The notes beneath the pieces were generated by a model that did no database searches, had not been told where the DNA came from, and worked only from the letters and a program-made list of their open reading frames with translations. A stretch of 64,000 nt of DNA from Dendrolimus kikuchii (taxonomy: Eukaryota > Arthropoda > Insecta > Lepidoptera > Lasiocampidae). The stretch lies in assembly GCA_019925095.2 (NCBI GenBank), contig CM034389.1:16603435-16667434 (forward strand), written 5' to 3'. Position numbers and translations under genes: made by a program. Of the stretch, positions 34,930-47,700 are shown piece after piece. The stretch's first letter is position 1. Every line of letters begins with the position of its first letter.

Positions 34930-34976
34930 AAAGCCCAGGCCTTGATACGCAGCGTAGCCGCGGGGCAAACTAGTGT
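34930..34976 (-). repeat. Fragment of the FB1 host-repeat family
   Basis: The complement begins ACTAGTTTGCCCCGCGGCTA, resembling the CTAGAGTTTACCCCGCGGC head at 18176 and in the complement of 48130-48155. Only the GC-rich head is recognisable. Confidence 0.4.
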
Positions 34977-35020
34977 TGTGTATGCAGATGTTTATTCCTA
35001 TTCCAGCTGTCTATTCCTTT

Positions 35021-35110
35021 AAAGTGTTAAATTTCATAGTGTTGCATCTAAACGACTTTTTTTAAAAAGTGTTAAATTTCATAGTGTTGCATCTAAACGA
35101 CTTTTTTAAA
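35021..35110 (+). repeat. 45-bp tandem duplication
   Basis: Two head-to-tail copies of a 45-bp unit containing GTGTTAAATTTCATAGTGTT and GCATCTAAACGACTTTTTT, essentially identical, so the duplication is recent. Confidence 0.9.
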
Positions 35111-36930
35111 TTTGTAATGATTGTTTTTGTTTTATAAAAATAAAAAATTCCACACAGCTTCACTCACATAATGTTTAAATTACTCGGTTCAATATTTCGG
35201 ATAAAAAAATATCCCAGTCTGATCTTCTTGTGAAAATTATATAGGTATATAGCAAATTTAATGATAATTTATGTACATTTATTGAAGTGAGTTACCAATA
35301 GTACGTACCTCGAAGGAACGAAATCAACTATCTATAATAATGAGATCAATCACAAATATTTGTTATAAGCTTATTAATAAAATGAAACATTTGAATAATT
35401 TATGTTAATTTCCAAAGCCAAACAAAGAACAAACAAACATACAATTTCGCTTTTAAACGACAACCACAAATTACTTACAATACAAAAATTGATCTTAGCA
35501 TTAGGTAGTTTGAGGAATGAATATTCAACCATATTCCAGATGCCGGCCGGCAGAAGAGTAGACCCAAGAAATGGTGGATGAAATCGTAAAGAATTATATG
35601 TAATAGGTAATACATAGGTATTTAATAAATTAAGTTATGTAATTGCCATACTAAGACACTTTGTGACTTTGAATTGGCGATACTTGTATTTTTCTTAAAA
35701 TATCTACACTTGATTTATTAAGTAAGTAGTGTGTTTTACCTTAATAAAAACTAGGTTGTATTTATAAGGTAAGATTCATATTCTTAAGTACTTGATAAAT
35801 CCTTTTAGGATTTTTGATAACCTTTGAAATAAGTTTTAGATTATAAGATTGCTAAAATTTTAAGTCTTGTTGGTTCAACAATATAAAAGGAAGCGAAATC
35901 GTCTAATACGATTCATTCTGTGCTCGTCTGTTCTCTATCTGTCAGTCTCTGTTCAATATAATCAAGCGGTAGTTATTGTGACTGCTGGTACTGGATGATA
36001 GAACGAAGGTTATGTGTATGCAAGATTCTTGTTATGTTATTGTTAGCGTGGAAAGTTTTCATGTTCTATGATTCTATGAAATAAATAATGTATTTACGAC
36101 CTTTTTGCTTTATCTTGCTTTGAATTAATAGAGATATCTAACTTAAAGTAAAATATTCATGAAATATCTTTCAATGTTGTGATATAAATAAAACGCTTTG
36201 CCAATATATGTATTTAAATATGAAATATGTGTGTATATGTATGTATACTACTCAATATAAAATCTAACACGTGCGTGCTAATGGTGACATGATAAGGTAT
36301 ACCGAAGACCGCGCGAAGTGGAAAAAAAAAGAAAGTTAACTCTGTGCTTCAAAGTAGGCGTTCCAAACACAACCGTCATTTAATGTCAGGCTGATCAAAA
36401 TGATGATGGATAATCAATGATTTCAATATTAGACAATTGAAATTCAAGCCATACTGCTTTATTAAGAAAAAATTAAATTTAAAAATTAAATCTCTATATA
36501 CGCCGTGCACATGAATATTACGTATATGTGAAACTAAATCATTACGTCGTTTCTTTTCGTCTTGAATAATAATAAAGGTCGAGTTATATTACAATTCCCC
36601 CCATACAGTGTATACTTGCGCAGGTAAATGGTAAAATGAAATGGTATAATAATCACATTAAATATTCAACGTATGCGTTCAGCAGCCGTAAAATCTTACA
36701 GTGCAGGCCCAAAAGAAATCTTCCTACAGGCGTACCCTGAGAGGACAGCTATCTTCGATTCTTTTAAGCCTAGTACACTACGCCCTTGCTTAACTAAAAG
36801 ACGATATTCTATACATATTTTACAAATTACAAGTGAATACAAATTAACTTTAGTTTCCACGTGTAACTGATTCAGGTAATGAATATATTGAAAAATGATT
36901 TTCAGTTACATATAATATATGGAAAATATA
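35111..36930. other. AT-rich DNA with possible LINE debris
   Basis: At about 35550-35590 one frame reads RQKSRPKKWWMKS then stop, resembling the basic-tryptophan end of some LINE proteins, but it is too short to assign. Nothing else supported. Confidence 0.3.
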
Positions 36931-36934
36931 CATA

Positions 36935-36936
<2 letters not shown>

Positions 36937-36983
<47 letters not shown>
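36937..36983. repeat. (TA)n microsatellite
   Basis: Uninterrupted TA dinucleotides, about 23 units. Confidence 0.95.
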
Positions 36984-36985
<2 letters not shown>

Positions 36986-37002
36986 TTATTATTTTATTAT
37001 AA

Positions 37003-37330
37003 TATTATAAATGTGAAAGTAACTCTGTCTGTCTGTCTGTCTGTCTGTTCCGTTTTGACGGAAAACTACTGGAGCGATTTGGCTGAAACTCAGTATATAT
37101 ATATTTTCGATGCCGAGAATGAACATAGGATATTTTTTATCCCGAAAAATGGGATAGTTTCCGGGATAAAAATATATTTGTCTTTTTGTTTGTTATCCTT
37201 TTATGGAAAGACTATTGAACCGATTTGGCTGAAACTCGGTACATATATAATTTGAATACCGAGAGTGGCCAAGGGATACTTTTTATCCCGGATAATGGGA
37301 TACATTTTGGGATAGATTTATGTAAAGTTT
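37003..37330 (+). repeat. Interspersed repeat with (GTCT)n
   Basis: Begins AATGTGAAAGTAACTC, has six GTCT units, then two related internal blocks: GCGATTTGGCTGAAACTCAG and CCGATTTGGCTGAAACTCGG about 140 bp apart, each followed by a TTTTTATCCC(G)GA motif. It resembles a common lepidopteran repeat; class not assigned. Confidence 0.6.
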
Positions 37331-37374
37331 ATCTCAGAAACTAGGACTGGTTTTGTGATTGTGTCCATTTCGTG

Positions 37375-38290
37375 GTTCTACTGGGTCCACTGGGTCCACT
37401 TCGACCACTGTGACCACTTGCTCCCCTTGGTCAACTGGGTCCACTTGGTCTACTGGGTCCACTTGGTCCACTGAGTTTACTGGGTCCACTGGGTTCATTT
37501 GGAACACTTAGCCTACTGGGTCAACTGGGTCCACTGGGTCCACTTGAACCACTGGGTTCACTGGGTCTACTTGGTCCACTGGACTCACTGGGTCCACTTG
37601 GTCCACTTTGTCCACTGAGCTCACTGGGTCCACTTTGTCCACTGGATCCACTGGGTCCAGTTGGTCCACTGGGTCCACTTGGTCCATTTGGTCCACTGGG
37701 TCCACTTGGTCCACTGGGTCCACTTGGTCCACTGGGTCCACTTAGTCTACTGGGTCCAATTGGTCCACTGAGTGTACTGGGTCCATTTGGAACACTTAGC
37801 CCACTGAGTCCACTTAGACTACTGGGTCCACTGGGTCCACTTGAACCACTGGGTCTACTAGGTCCACTGGATTCACTGGGTCCACTTAGTCCACTAGGTC
37901 CCTTGGGTCCACTGGGTCCACTTTGTCCACTGGATCCACTGGGTCCAGTTGGTCCACTGGGTCCACTTGGTCCACTGAGTTTACTGGGTCCACTGGGTCT
38001 ATTTGGAACACTTAACCTACTAGGTCAACTGGGTCCAGTTGGTCCACTGGGTCCACTTGGTCCACTGAGTTTACTGGGTCCACTGGGTCTATTTGGAACA
38101 CTTAACCTACTAGGTCAACTGGGTCCACTGGGCCCACTAGGCCCACTGGGTCCACTTGAACCACTGGGTCCACTGGGTCTACTTGGCCCACTGGACTCAC
38201 TGGGTCCACTTGGTCCACTTGGTCCATTGGGTCCACTGGGTCTACTTGGCCCACTGGACTCACTGGGTCCACTTGGTCCACTTGGTCCAT
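37375..38290. repeat. GGTCCACTK minisatellite
   Basis: About 900 bp of a 9-bp unit, GGTCCACTG or GGTCCACTT, with scattered substitutions and a longer-period duplication (about 37965-38120). Because the unit is a multiple of three without stops, both strands stay open: plus reads Gly-Pro-Leu repeats (136 codons, 37903-38313) and minus reads Val-Asp-Pro repeats. The collagen-like look follows from the unit; there is no signal peptide, flanking domain or splice structure, so I do not call a gene. It ends about 30 bp before FB2. Confidence 0.9.
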
Positions 38291-38313
38291 GTTATCTATT
38301 TTGGCATTTTTGA

Positions 38314-38322
38314 CAAGTTTTA
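38314..38322 (+). repeat. FB2 target-site duplication, left
   Basis: CAAGTTTTA, identical to 47971-47979. Confidence 0.9.
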
Positions 38323-38605
38323 AGCTCTGTGAAGTTGGCAACTCGAGTTGCGAATTTTTAAACCTACACTATCTCATTCGTTTGTCCATCGTTAGTCCAC
38401 GTTTGCCCAGGAAAAATTTTCGTTTGCCCACCCTTGGTTCAAAAGTTATAAAAAAAACAAAAATTGTTTGTGAAGCTGGCACCTCCAATTGAGGTTTTCT
38501 AACCAAACAATATATCACGTGTTAGCTCATCGTTAGTCAATGTTTGTCCAGGCAAAAGTTTCGTTTGCCCACCCTCAGATCAAAAGTTATTGAACAAAAA
38601 CGATT
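38323..38605 (+). repeat. FB2 left terminal domain
   Basis: Nearly identical to 18235-18527 of FB1. It carries the perfect palindrome GCAACTCGAGTTGC at 38338-38351 and two diverged array units. Confidence 0.9.
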
Positions 38606-40387
38606 TTTTTCTGAAAAAGTCATTTCGGTTCTTCCCATATTTTCGCGAGGTTTAGTGTTTATCACACTTGAATGGGCTATATCGTTAGCTCATCCAACGA
38701 ACTCGATTGTCCAGGCAAAAGTTTCGTTTGCCCACCCTCAGATCAAAAGTTATTGAACAAAAACGATTTTTTTCTGAAAAAGTCATTTCGGTTCTTCCCA
38801 TATTTTCGCGAGGTTTAGTGTTTATTACACTTGAATGGGCTATATCGTTAGCTCATCCAACGAACTCGATTGTCCAGGCAAAAGTTTCGTTTGCCCACCC
38901 TCAGATCAAAAGTTATTGAACAAAAACCTTTTTTTTTCTGAAAAAGTAATTCCGGTTCTTCCCATATTTTCGCGAGGTTTAGTGTTTATCACACTTGAAT
39001 GAGCTATATCGTTAGCTTATCCAACGAACTCGATTGTCCAGGCAAAAGTTTCGTTTGTCCACCCTCAGATCAAAAGTTATTGTACAAATTTTTTTTTTCT
39101 GAAAAAGTCATTTCGGTTCTTCCCATATTTTCGCGAGGTTTAGTGTTTATCACACTTGAATGGGCTATATCGTTAGCTCATCCAACGAACTCGATTGTCC
39201 AGGCAAAAGTTTCGTTTGCCCACCCTCAGATCAAAAGTTATTGAACAAAAACCTTTTTTTTTCTGAAAAAGTAATTCCGGTTCTTCCCATATTTTCGCGA
39301 GGTTTAGTGTTTATCACACTTGAATGAGCTATATCGTTAGCTTATCCAACGAACTCGATTGTCCAGGCAAAAGTTTCGTTTGTCCACCCTCAGATCAAAA
39401 GTTATTGTACAAATTTTTTTTTTCTGAAAAAGTCATTTCGGTTCTTCCCATATTTTCGCGAGGTTTAGTGTTTATCACACTTGAATGGGCTATATCGTTA
39501 GCTCATCCAACGAACTCGATTGTCCAGGCAAAAGTTTCGTTTGGCCACCCTCAGATCAAAAGTTATTGAACAAAAAGTTTTTTTCTGAAAAAGTCATTTC
39601 GGTTCTTCCCATATTTTCGCGAGTTTTAGTGTTTATCACACTTGAATGGGCTATATCGTTAGCTCATCCAACGAACTCGATTGTCCATTCAAAAGTTTCG
39701 TTTACCCACCCTCAGATCAAAAGCTATTGAACAAAAACGATTTTTTTCTGAAAAAGTCATTTCGGTTCTTCCCATATTTTCGCGAGGTTTAGTGTTTATC
39801 ACACTTGAATGGGCTATATCGTTAGCTCATCCAACGAACTCGATTGTCCAGGCAAAAGTTTCGTTTGCCCACCCTCAGATCAAAAGTTATTGAACAAAAA
39901 CGTTTTTTTCTGAAAAAGTCATTTCGGTTCTTCCCATATTTTCGCGAGGTTTAGTGTTTATCACACTTGAATGGGCTATATCGTTAGCTCATCCAACGAA
40001 CTCGATTGTCCAGGCAAAAGTTTCGTTTGCCCACCCTCAGATCAAAAGTTATTAAACAAAAACGATTTTTTCTGAAAAAGTCATTTCGGTTCTTCCCATA
40101 TTTTCGCGAGGTTTAGTGTTTATCACACTTGAATGGGCTATATCGTTAGCTCATCTAACGTACTCGATTGTCCAGGCAAAAGTTTCGTTTGCCCACCCTC
40201 AGATTAAAAGTTATTGAACGGAAACGTTTTTTTCTGAAAAAGTAATTTCGGTTCTTCCCATATTTTCACGAGGTTTAGTGTTTATCACACTTGAAGGGGC
40301 TATATCGTTAGCTCATCTAACGAACTCGATTGTCCAGACAAAAGTTTCGTTTGCCCACCCTCAGATCAAAAGTTATTAAACAAAAAC
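38606..40387 (+). repeat. Satellite-like array, FB2 left arm
   Basis: About 11-12 units. A two-unit block is duplicated: the variant with CTTATCCAACG and TTGTACAAATT occurs at about 39010-39090 and again 325 bp later. Unit junctions are clean apart from length variation in the T-run. Confidence 0.95.
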
Positions 40388-40585
40388 AAATTTTTTACTA
40401 TTATTATTATTATTATTATATTTGATCTTTATTGGCCGACATTTTGAATATTTTCATGGTCCGTTGTAATCTATGTGAATGTGTTCTATTCTATTTTTTC
40501 TAAATTTTTTGATAACTTACGCCGTTTTTTAGTTCTTTGATGTACATCACTGGCTTTCTTTTGGACGGTTTGTTTATTAACTTTT
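40388..40585. other. FB2 central spacer
   Basis: Matches 28604-28795 of FB1 with only a few substitutions (for example TTTGATC for TTTGGTC). No coding capacity. Confidence 0.9.
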
Positions 40586-43500
40586 GTACTAAGGGAGAGT
40601 AAACGAACTTTTGCCTGGACAATCGAGTTCGTTGAATGAGCTAACGATATAGCCCATTAAAGTGTGATAAACACTAAACGTCGCGAAAATATAGGCCGAA
40701 CCGAAATTACTTTTTCAGAAAAAAAAATTTTGTTCAATAACTTTTGATCTGAGGGTGGGCAAACGAAACTTTTGCCTGGGCAATCGAGTTCGTTGGATGA
40801 GCTAACGATATAGCCCATTCAAGTGTGATAAACACTAAACCTCGCGAAAATATGGGAAGAACCGAAATGACTTTTTCAGAAAAAAATCGTTTTTGTTCAA
40901 TAACTTTTAATCTGAGGGTGGGCAAACGAAACTTTTGCCTGGACAATCGAGTTCGTTGGATGAGCTAACGATATAGCCCATTCAAGTGTGATAAACACTA
41001 AACCTCGCGAAAATATGGGAAGAACCGAAATGACATTTTCAGAAAAAAAAATTTTGTTCAATAACTTTTGATCTGAGGGTGGGCAAACGAAACTTTTGCC
41101 TGGACAATCGAGTTCGTTGGATGAGCTAACGATATAGCCCATTCAAGTGTGATAAACACTAAACCTCGCGAAAATATGGGAAGAACCGAAATGACTTTTT
41201 CAGAAAAAAATCGTTTTTGTTCAATAACTTTTAATCTGAGGGTGGGCAAACGAAACTTTTGCCTGGACAATCGAGTTCGTTGGATGAGCTAACGATATAG
41301 CCCATTCAAGTGTGATAAACACTAAACCTCGCGAAAATATGGGAAGAACCGAAATGACTTTTTCAGAAAAAAAAATTTTGTTCAATAACTTTTGATCTGA
41401 GGGTGGGCAAACGAAACTTTTGCCTGGACAATCGAGTTCGTTGGATGAGCTAACGATATAGCCCATTCAAGTGTGATAAACACTAAACCTCGCGAAAATA
41501 TGGGAAGAACCGAAATGACTTTTTCAGAAAAAAATCGTTTTTGTTCAATAACTTTTAATCTGAGGGTGGGCAAACGAAACTTTTGCCTGGACAATCGAGT
41601 TCGTTGGATGAGCTAACGATATAGCCCATTCAAGTGTGATAAACACTAAACCTCGCGAAAATATGGGAAGAACCGAAATGACATTTTCAGAAAAAAAAAT
41701 TTTGTTCAATAACTTTTGATCTGAGGGTGGGCAAACGAAACTTTTGCCTGGACAATCGAGTTCGTTGGATGAGCTAACGATATAGCCCATTCAAGTGTGA
41801 TAAACACTAAACCTCGCGAAAATATGGGAAGAACCGAAATGACTTTTTCAGAAAAAAATCGTTTTTGTTCAATAACTTTTAATCTGAGGGTGGGCAAACG
41901 AAACTTTTGCCTGGACAATCGAGTTCGTTGGATGAGCTAACGATATAGCCCATTCAAGTGTGATAAACACTAAACCTCGCGAAAATATGGGAAGAACCGA
42001 AATGACTTTTTCAGAAAAAAAAATTTTGTTCAATAACTTTTGATCTGAGGGTGGGCAAACGAAACTTTTGCCTGGACAATCGAGTTCGTTGGATGAGCTA
42101 ACGATATAGCCCATTCAAGTGTGATAAACACTAAACCTCGCGAAAATATGGGAAGAACCGAAATGACTTTTTCAGAAAAAAATCGTTTTTGTTCAATAAC
42201 TTTTAATCTGAGGGTGGGCAAACGAAACTTTTGCCTGGACAATCGAGTTCGTTGGATGAGCTAACGATATAGCCCATTCAAGTGTGATAAACACTAAACC
42301 TCGCGAAAATATGGGAAGAACCGAAATGACATTTTCAGAAAAAAAAATTTTGTTCAATAACTTTTGATCTGAGGGTGGGCAAACGAAACTTTTGCCTGGA
42401 CAATCGAGTTCGTTGGATGAGCTAACGATATAGCCCATTCAAGTGTGATAAACACTAAACCTCGCGAAAATATGGGAAGAACCGAAATGACTTTTTCAGA
42501 AAAAAATCGTTTTTGTTCAATAACTTTTAATCTGAGGGTGGGCAAACGAAACTTTTGCCTGGACAATCGAGTTCGTTGGATGAGCTAACGATATAGCCCA
42601 TTCAAGTGTGATAAACACTAAACCTCGCGAAAATATGGGAAGAACCGAAATGACTTTTTCAGAAAAAAAAATTTTGTTCAATAACTTTTGATCTGAGGGT
42701 GGGCAAACGAAACTTTTGCCTGGACAATCGAGTTCGTTGGATGAGCTAACGATATAGCCCATTCAAGTGTGATAAACACTAAACCTCGCGAAAATATGGG
42801 AAGAACCGAAATGACTTTTTCAGAAAAAAATCGTTTTTGTTCAATAACTTTTAATCTGAGGGTGGGCAAACGAAACTTTTGCCTGGACAATCGAGTTCGT
42901 TGGATGAGCTAACGATATAGCCCATTCAAGTGTGATAAACACTAAACCTCGCGAAAATATGGGAAGAACCGAAATGACTTTTTCAGAAAAAAACGTTTTT
43001 GTTCAATAACTTTTAATCTGAGGGTGGGCAAACGAAACTTTTGCCTGGACAATCGAGTTCGTTGGATGAGCTAACGATATAGCCCATTCAAGTGTGATAA
43101 ACACTAAACCTCGCGAAAATATGGGAAGAACCGAAATGACATTTTCAGAAAAAACCTTTTTGTTCAATAACTTTTGATCTGAGGGTGGGCAAACGAAACT
43201 TTTGCCTGGACAATCGAGTTCGTTGGATGAGCTAACGATATAGCCCATTCAAGTGTGATAAACACTAAACCTCGCGAAAATATGGGAAGAACCGAAATGA
43301 CATTTTCAGAAAAAACCTTTTTGTTCAATAACTTTTGATCTGAGGGTGGGCAAACGAAACTTTTGCCTGGACAATCGAGTTCGTTGGATGAGCTAACGAT
43401 ATAGCCCATTCAAGTGTGATAAACACTAAACCTCGCGAAAATATGGGAAGAACCGAAATGACTTTTTCAGAAAAAAAAATTTTGTACAATAACTTTTGAT

Positions 43501-46500
43501 CTGAGGGTGGGCAAACGAAACTTTTGCCTGGACAATCGAGTTCGTTGGATGAGCTAACGATATAGCCCATTCAAGTGTGATAAACACTAAACCTCGCGAA
43601 AATATGGGAAGAACCGAAATGACATTTTCAGAAAAAAAAATTTTGTTCAATAACTTTTGATCTGAGGGTGGGCAAACGAAACTTTTGCCTGGAAAATCGA
43701 GTTCGTTGGATGAGCTAACGATATAGCCCATTCAAGTGTGATAAACACTAAACCTCGCGAAAATATGGGAAGAACCGAAATGACTTTTTCAGAAAAAAAT
43801 CGTTTTTGTTCAATAACTTTTAATCTGAGGGTGGGCAAACGAAACTTTTGCCTGGACAATCGAGTTCGTTGGATGAGCTAACGATATAGCCCATTCAAGT
43901 GTGATAAACACTAAACCTCGCGAAAATATGGGAAGAACCGAAATGACTTTTTCAGAAAAAAAAATTTTGTTCAATAACTTTTGATCTGAGGGTGGGCAAA
44001 CGAAACTTTTGCCTGGACAATCGAGTTCGTTGGATGAGCTAACGATATAGCCCATTCAAGTGTGATAAACACTAAACCTCGCGAAAATATGGGAAGAACC
44101 GAAATGACTTTTTCAGAAAAAAATCGTTTTTGTTCAATAACTTTTAATCTGAGGGTGGGCAAACGAAACTTTTGCCTGGACAATCGAGTTCGTTGGATGA
44201 GCTAACGATATAGCCCATTCAAGTGTGATAAACACTAAACCTCGCGAAAATATGGGAAGAACCGAAATGACTTTTTCAGAAAAAAACGTTTTTGTTCAAT
44301 AACTTTTAATCTGAGGGTGGGCAAACGAAACTTTTGCCTGGACAATCGAGTTCGTTGGATGAGCTAACGATATAGCCCATTCAAGTGTGATAAACACTAA
44401 ACCTCGCGAAAATATGGGAAGAACCGAAATGACATTTTCAGAAAAAACCTTTTTGTTCAATAACTTTTGATCTGAGGGTGGGCAAACGAAACTTTTGCCT
44501 GGACAATCGAGTTCGTTGGATGAGCTAACGATATAGCCCATTCAAGTGTGATAAACACTAAACCTCGCGAAAATATGGGAAGAACCGAAATGACATTTTC
44601 AGAAAAAACCTTTTTGTTCAATAACTTTTGATCTGAGGGTGGGCAAACGAAACTTTTGCCTGGACAATCGAGTTCGTTGGATGAGCTAACGATATAGCCC
44701 ATTCAAGTGTGATAAACACTAAACCTCGCGAAAATATGGGAAGAACCGAAATGACTTTTTCAGAAAAAAAAATTTTGTTCAATAACTTTTGATCTGAGGG
44801 TGGGCAAACGAAACTTTTGCCTGGACAATCGAGTTCGTTGGATGAGCTAACGATATAGCCCATTCAAGTGTGATAAACACTAAACCTCGCGAAAATATGG
44901 GAAGAACCGAAATGACTTTTTCAGAAAAAAATCGTTTTTGTTCAATAACTTTTAATCTGAGGGTGGGCAAACGAAACTTTTGCCTGGACAATCGAGTTCG
45001 TTGGATGAGCTAACGATATAGCCCATTCAAGTGTGATAAACACTAAACCTCGCGAAAATATGGGAAGAACCGAAATGACTTTTTCAGAAAAAAACGTTTT
45101 TGTTCAATAACTTTTAATCTGAGGGTGGGCAAACGAAACTTTTGCCTGGACAATCGAGTTCGTTGGATGAGCTAACGATATAGCCCATTCAAGTGTGATA
45201 AACACTAAACCTCGCGAAAATATGGGAAGAACCGAAATGACATTTTCAGAAAAAACCTTTTTGTTCAATAACTTTTGATCTGAGGGTGGGCAAACGAAAC
45301 TTTTGCCTGGACAATCGAGTTCGTTGGATGAGCTAACGATATAGCCCATTCAAGTGTGATAAACACTAAACCTCGCGAAAATATGGGAAGAACCGAAATG
45401 ACATTTTCAGAAAAAACCTTTTTGTTCAATAACTTTTGATCTGAGGGTGGGCAAACGAAACTTTTGCCTGGACAATCGAGTTCGTTGGATGAGCTAACGA
45501 TATAGCCCATTCAAGTGTGATAAACACTAAACCTCGCGAAAATATGGGAAGAACCGAAATGACTTTTTCAGAAAAAAAAATTTTGTACAATAACTTTTGA
45601 TCTGAGGGTGGGCAAACGAAACTTTTGCCTGGACAATCGAGTTCGTTGGATGAGCTAACGATATAGCCCATTCAAGTGTGATAAACACTAAACCTCGCGA
45701 AAATATGGGAAGAACCGAAATGACTTTTTCAGAAAAAAATCGTTTTTGTTCAATAACTTTTAATCTGAGGGTGGGCAAACGAAACTTTTGCCTGGACAAT
45801 CGAGTTCGTTGGATGAGCTAACGATATAGCCCATTCAAGTGTGATAAACACTAAACCTCGCGAAAATATGGGAAGAACCGAAATGACTTTTTCAGAAAAA
45901 AAAATTTTGTTCAATAACTTTTGATCTGAGGGTGGGCAAACGAAACTTTTGCCTGGACAATCGAGTTCGTTGGATGAGCTAACGATATAGCCCATTCAAG
46001 TGTGATAAACACTAAACCTCGCGAAAATATGGGAAGAACCGAAATGACTTTTTCAGAAAAAAATCGTTTTTGTTCAATAACTTTTAATCTGAGGGTGGGC
46101 AAACGAAACTTTTGCCTGGACAATCGAGTTCGTTGGATGAGCTAACGATATAGCCCATTCAAGTGTGATAAACACTAAACCTCGCGAAAATATGGGAAGA
46201 ACCGAAATGACTTTTTCAGAAAAAAACGTTTTTGTTCAATAACTTTTAATCTGAGGGTGGGCAAACGAAACTTTTGCCTGGACAATCGAGTTCGTTGGAT
46301 GAGCTAACGATATAGCCCATTCAAGTGTGATAAACACTAAACCTCGCGAAAATATGGGAAGAACCGAAATGACATTTTCAGAAAAAACCTTTTTGTTCAA
46401 TAACTTTTGATCTGAGGGTGGGCAAACGAAACTTTTGCCTGGACAATCGAGTTCGTTGGATGAGCTAACGATATAGCCCATTCAAGTGTGATAAACACTA

Positions 46501-47700
46501 AACCTCGCGAAAATATGGGAAGAACCGAAATGACTTTTTCAGAAAAAATCGTTTTTGTTCAATAACTTTTGATCTGAGGGTGGGCAAACGAAACTTTTGC
46601 CTGGACAATCGAGTTCGTTGGATGAGCTAACGATATAGCCCATTCAAGTGTGATAAACACTAAACCTCGCGAAAATATGGGAAGAACCGAAATGACTTTT
46701 TCAGAAAAAAATCGTTTTTGTTCAATAACTTTTGATCTGAGGGTGGGCAAACGAAACTTTTGCCTGGACAATCGAGTTCGTTGGATGAGCTAACGATATA
46801 GCCCATTCAGGTGTGATAAACACTAAACCTCGCGAAAATATGGGAAGAACCGAAATGACTTTTTCAGAAAAAAATCGTTTTTGTTCAATAACTTTTGATC
46901 TGAGGGTGGGCAAACGAAACTTTTGCCTGGACAATCGAGTTCGTTGGATGAGCTAACGATATAGCTCATTCAAGTGTGATAAACACTAAACCTCGCGAAA
47001 ATATGGGAAGAACCGGAATTACTTTTTCAGAAAAAAAAAGGTTTTTGTTCAATAACTTTTGATCTGAGGGTGGGCAAACGAAACTTTTGCCTGGACAATC
47101 GAGTTCGTTGGATGAGCTAACGATATAGCCCATTCAAGTGTGATAAACACTAAACCTCGCGAAAATATGGGAAGAACCGAAATGACTTTTTCAGAAAAAA
47201 TCGTTTTTGTTCAATAACTTTTGATCTGAGGGTGGGCAAACGAAACTTTTGCCTGGACAATCGAGTTCGTTGGATGAGCTAACGATATAGCCCATTCAAG
47301 TGTGATAAACACTAAACCTCGCGAAAATATGGGAAGAACCGAAATGACTTTTTCAGAAAAAAATCGTTTTTGTTCAATAACTTTTGATCTGAGGGTGGGC
47401 AAACGAAACTTTTGCCTGGACAATCGAGTTCGTTGGATGAGCTAACGATATAGCCCATTCAGGTGTGATAAACACTAAACCTCGCGAAAATATGGGAAGA
47501 ACCGAAATGACTTTTTCAGAAAAAAATCGTTTTTGTTCAATAACTTTTGATCTGAGGGTGGGCAAACGAAACTTTTGCCTGGACAATCGAGTTCGTTGGA
47601 TGAGCTAACGATATAGCCCATTCAAGTGTGATAAACACTAAACCTCGCGAAAATATGGGAAGAACCGAAATGACTTTTTCAGAAAAAAATCGTTTTTGTT
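40586..47700 (-). repeat. Satellite-like array with higher-order structure, FB2 right arm
   Basis: About 45 reversed units. From 40734 to about 42890 two variants alternate strictly (TTGATCTGAG with an AAATTTTG run, TTAATCTGAG with ATCGTTTTTG), giving a 324-bp dimer repeated at least seven times. From 43000 longer blocks recur: a pair of units with AAAAAACCTTTTTG lies at 43140/43300, 44440/44600 and 45250/45410, with a single one at 46380. At 46559 and 47211 a four-unit block repeats 652 bp apart, marked by the rare CATTCAGGTGTG variant. Near-identity shows recent homogenisation. Confidence 0.95.

Noticed and set aside
37508..38341. Collagen-like or Asp-Pro-Val-rich protein genes
   Set aside because: Both strands are open only because the 9-bp minisatellite unit has no stop. 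No signal peptide, flanking domain or splice pattern is present.
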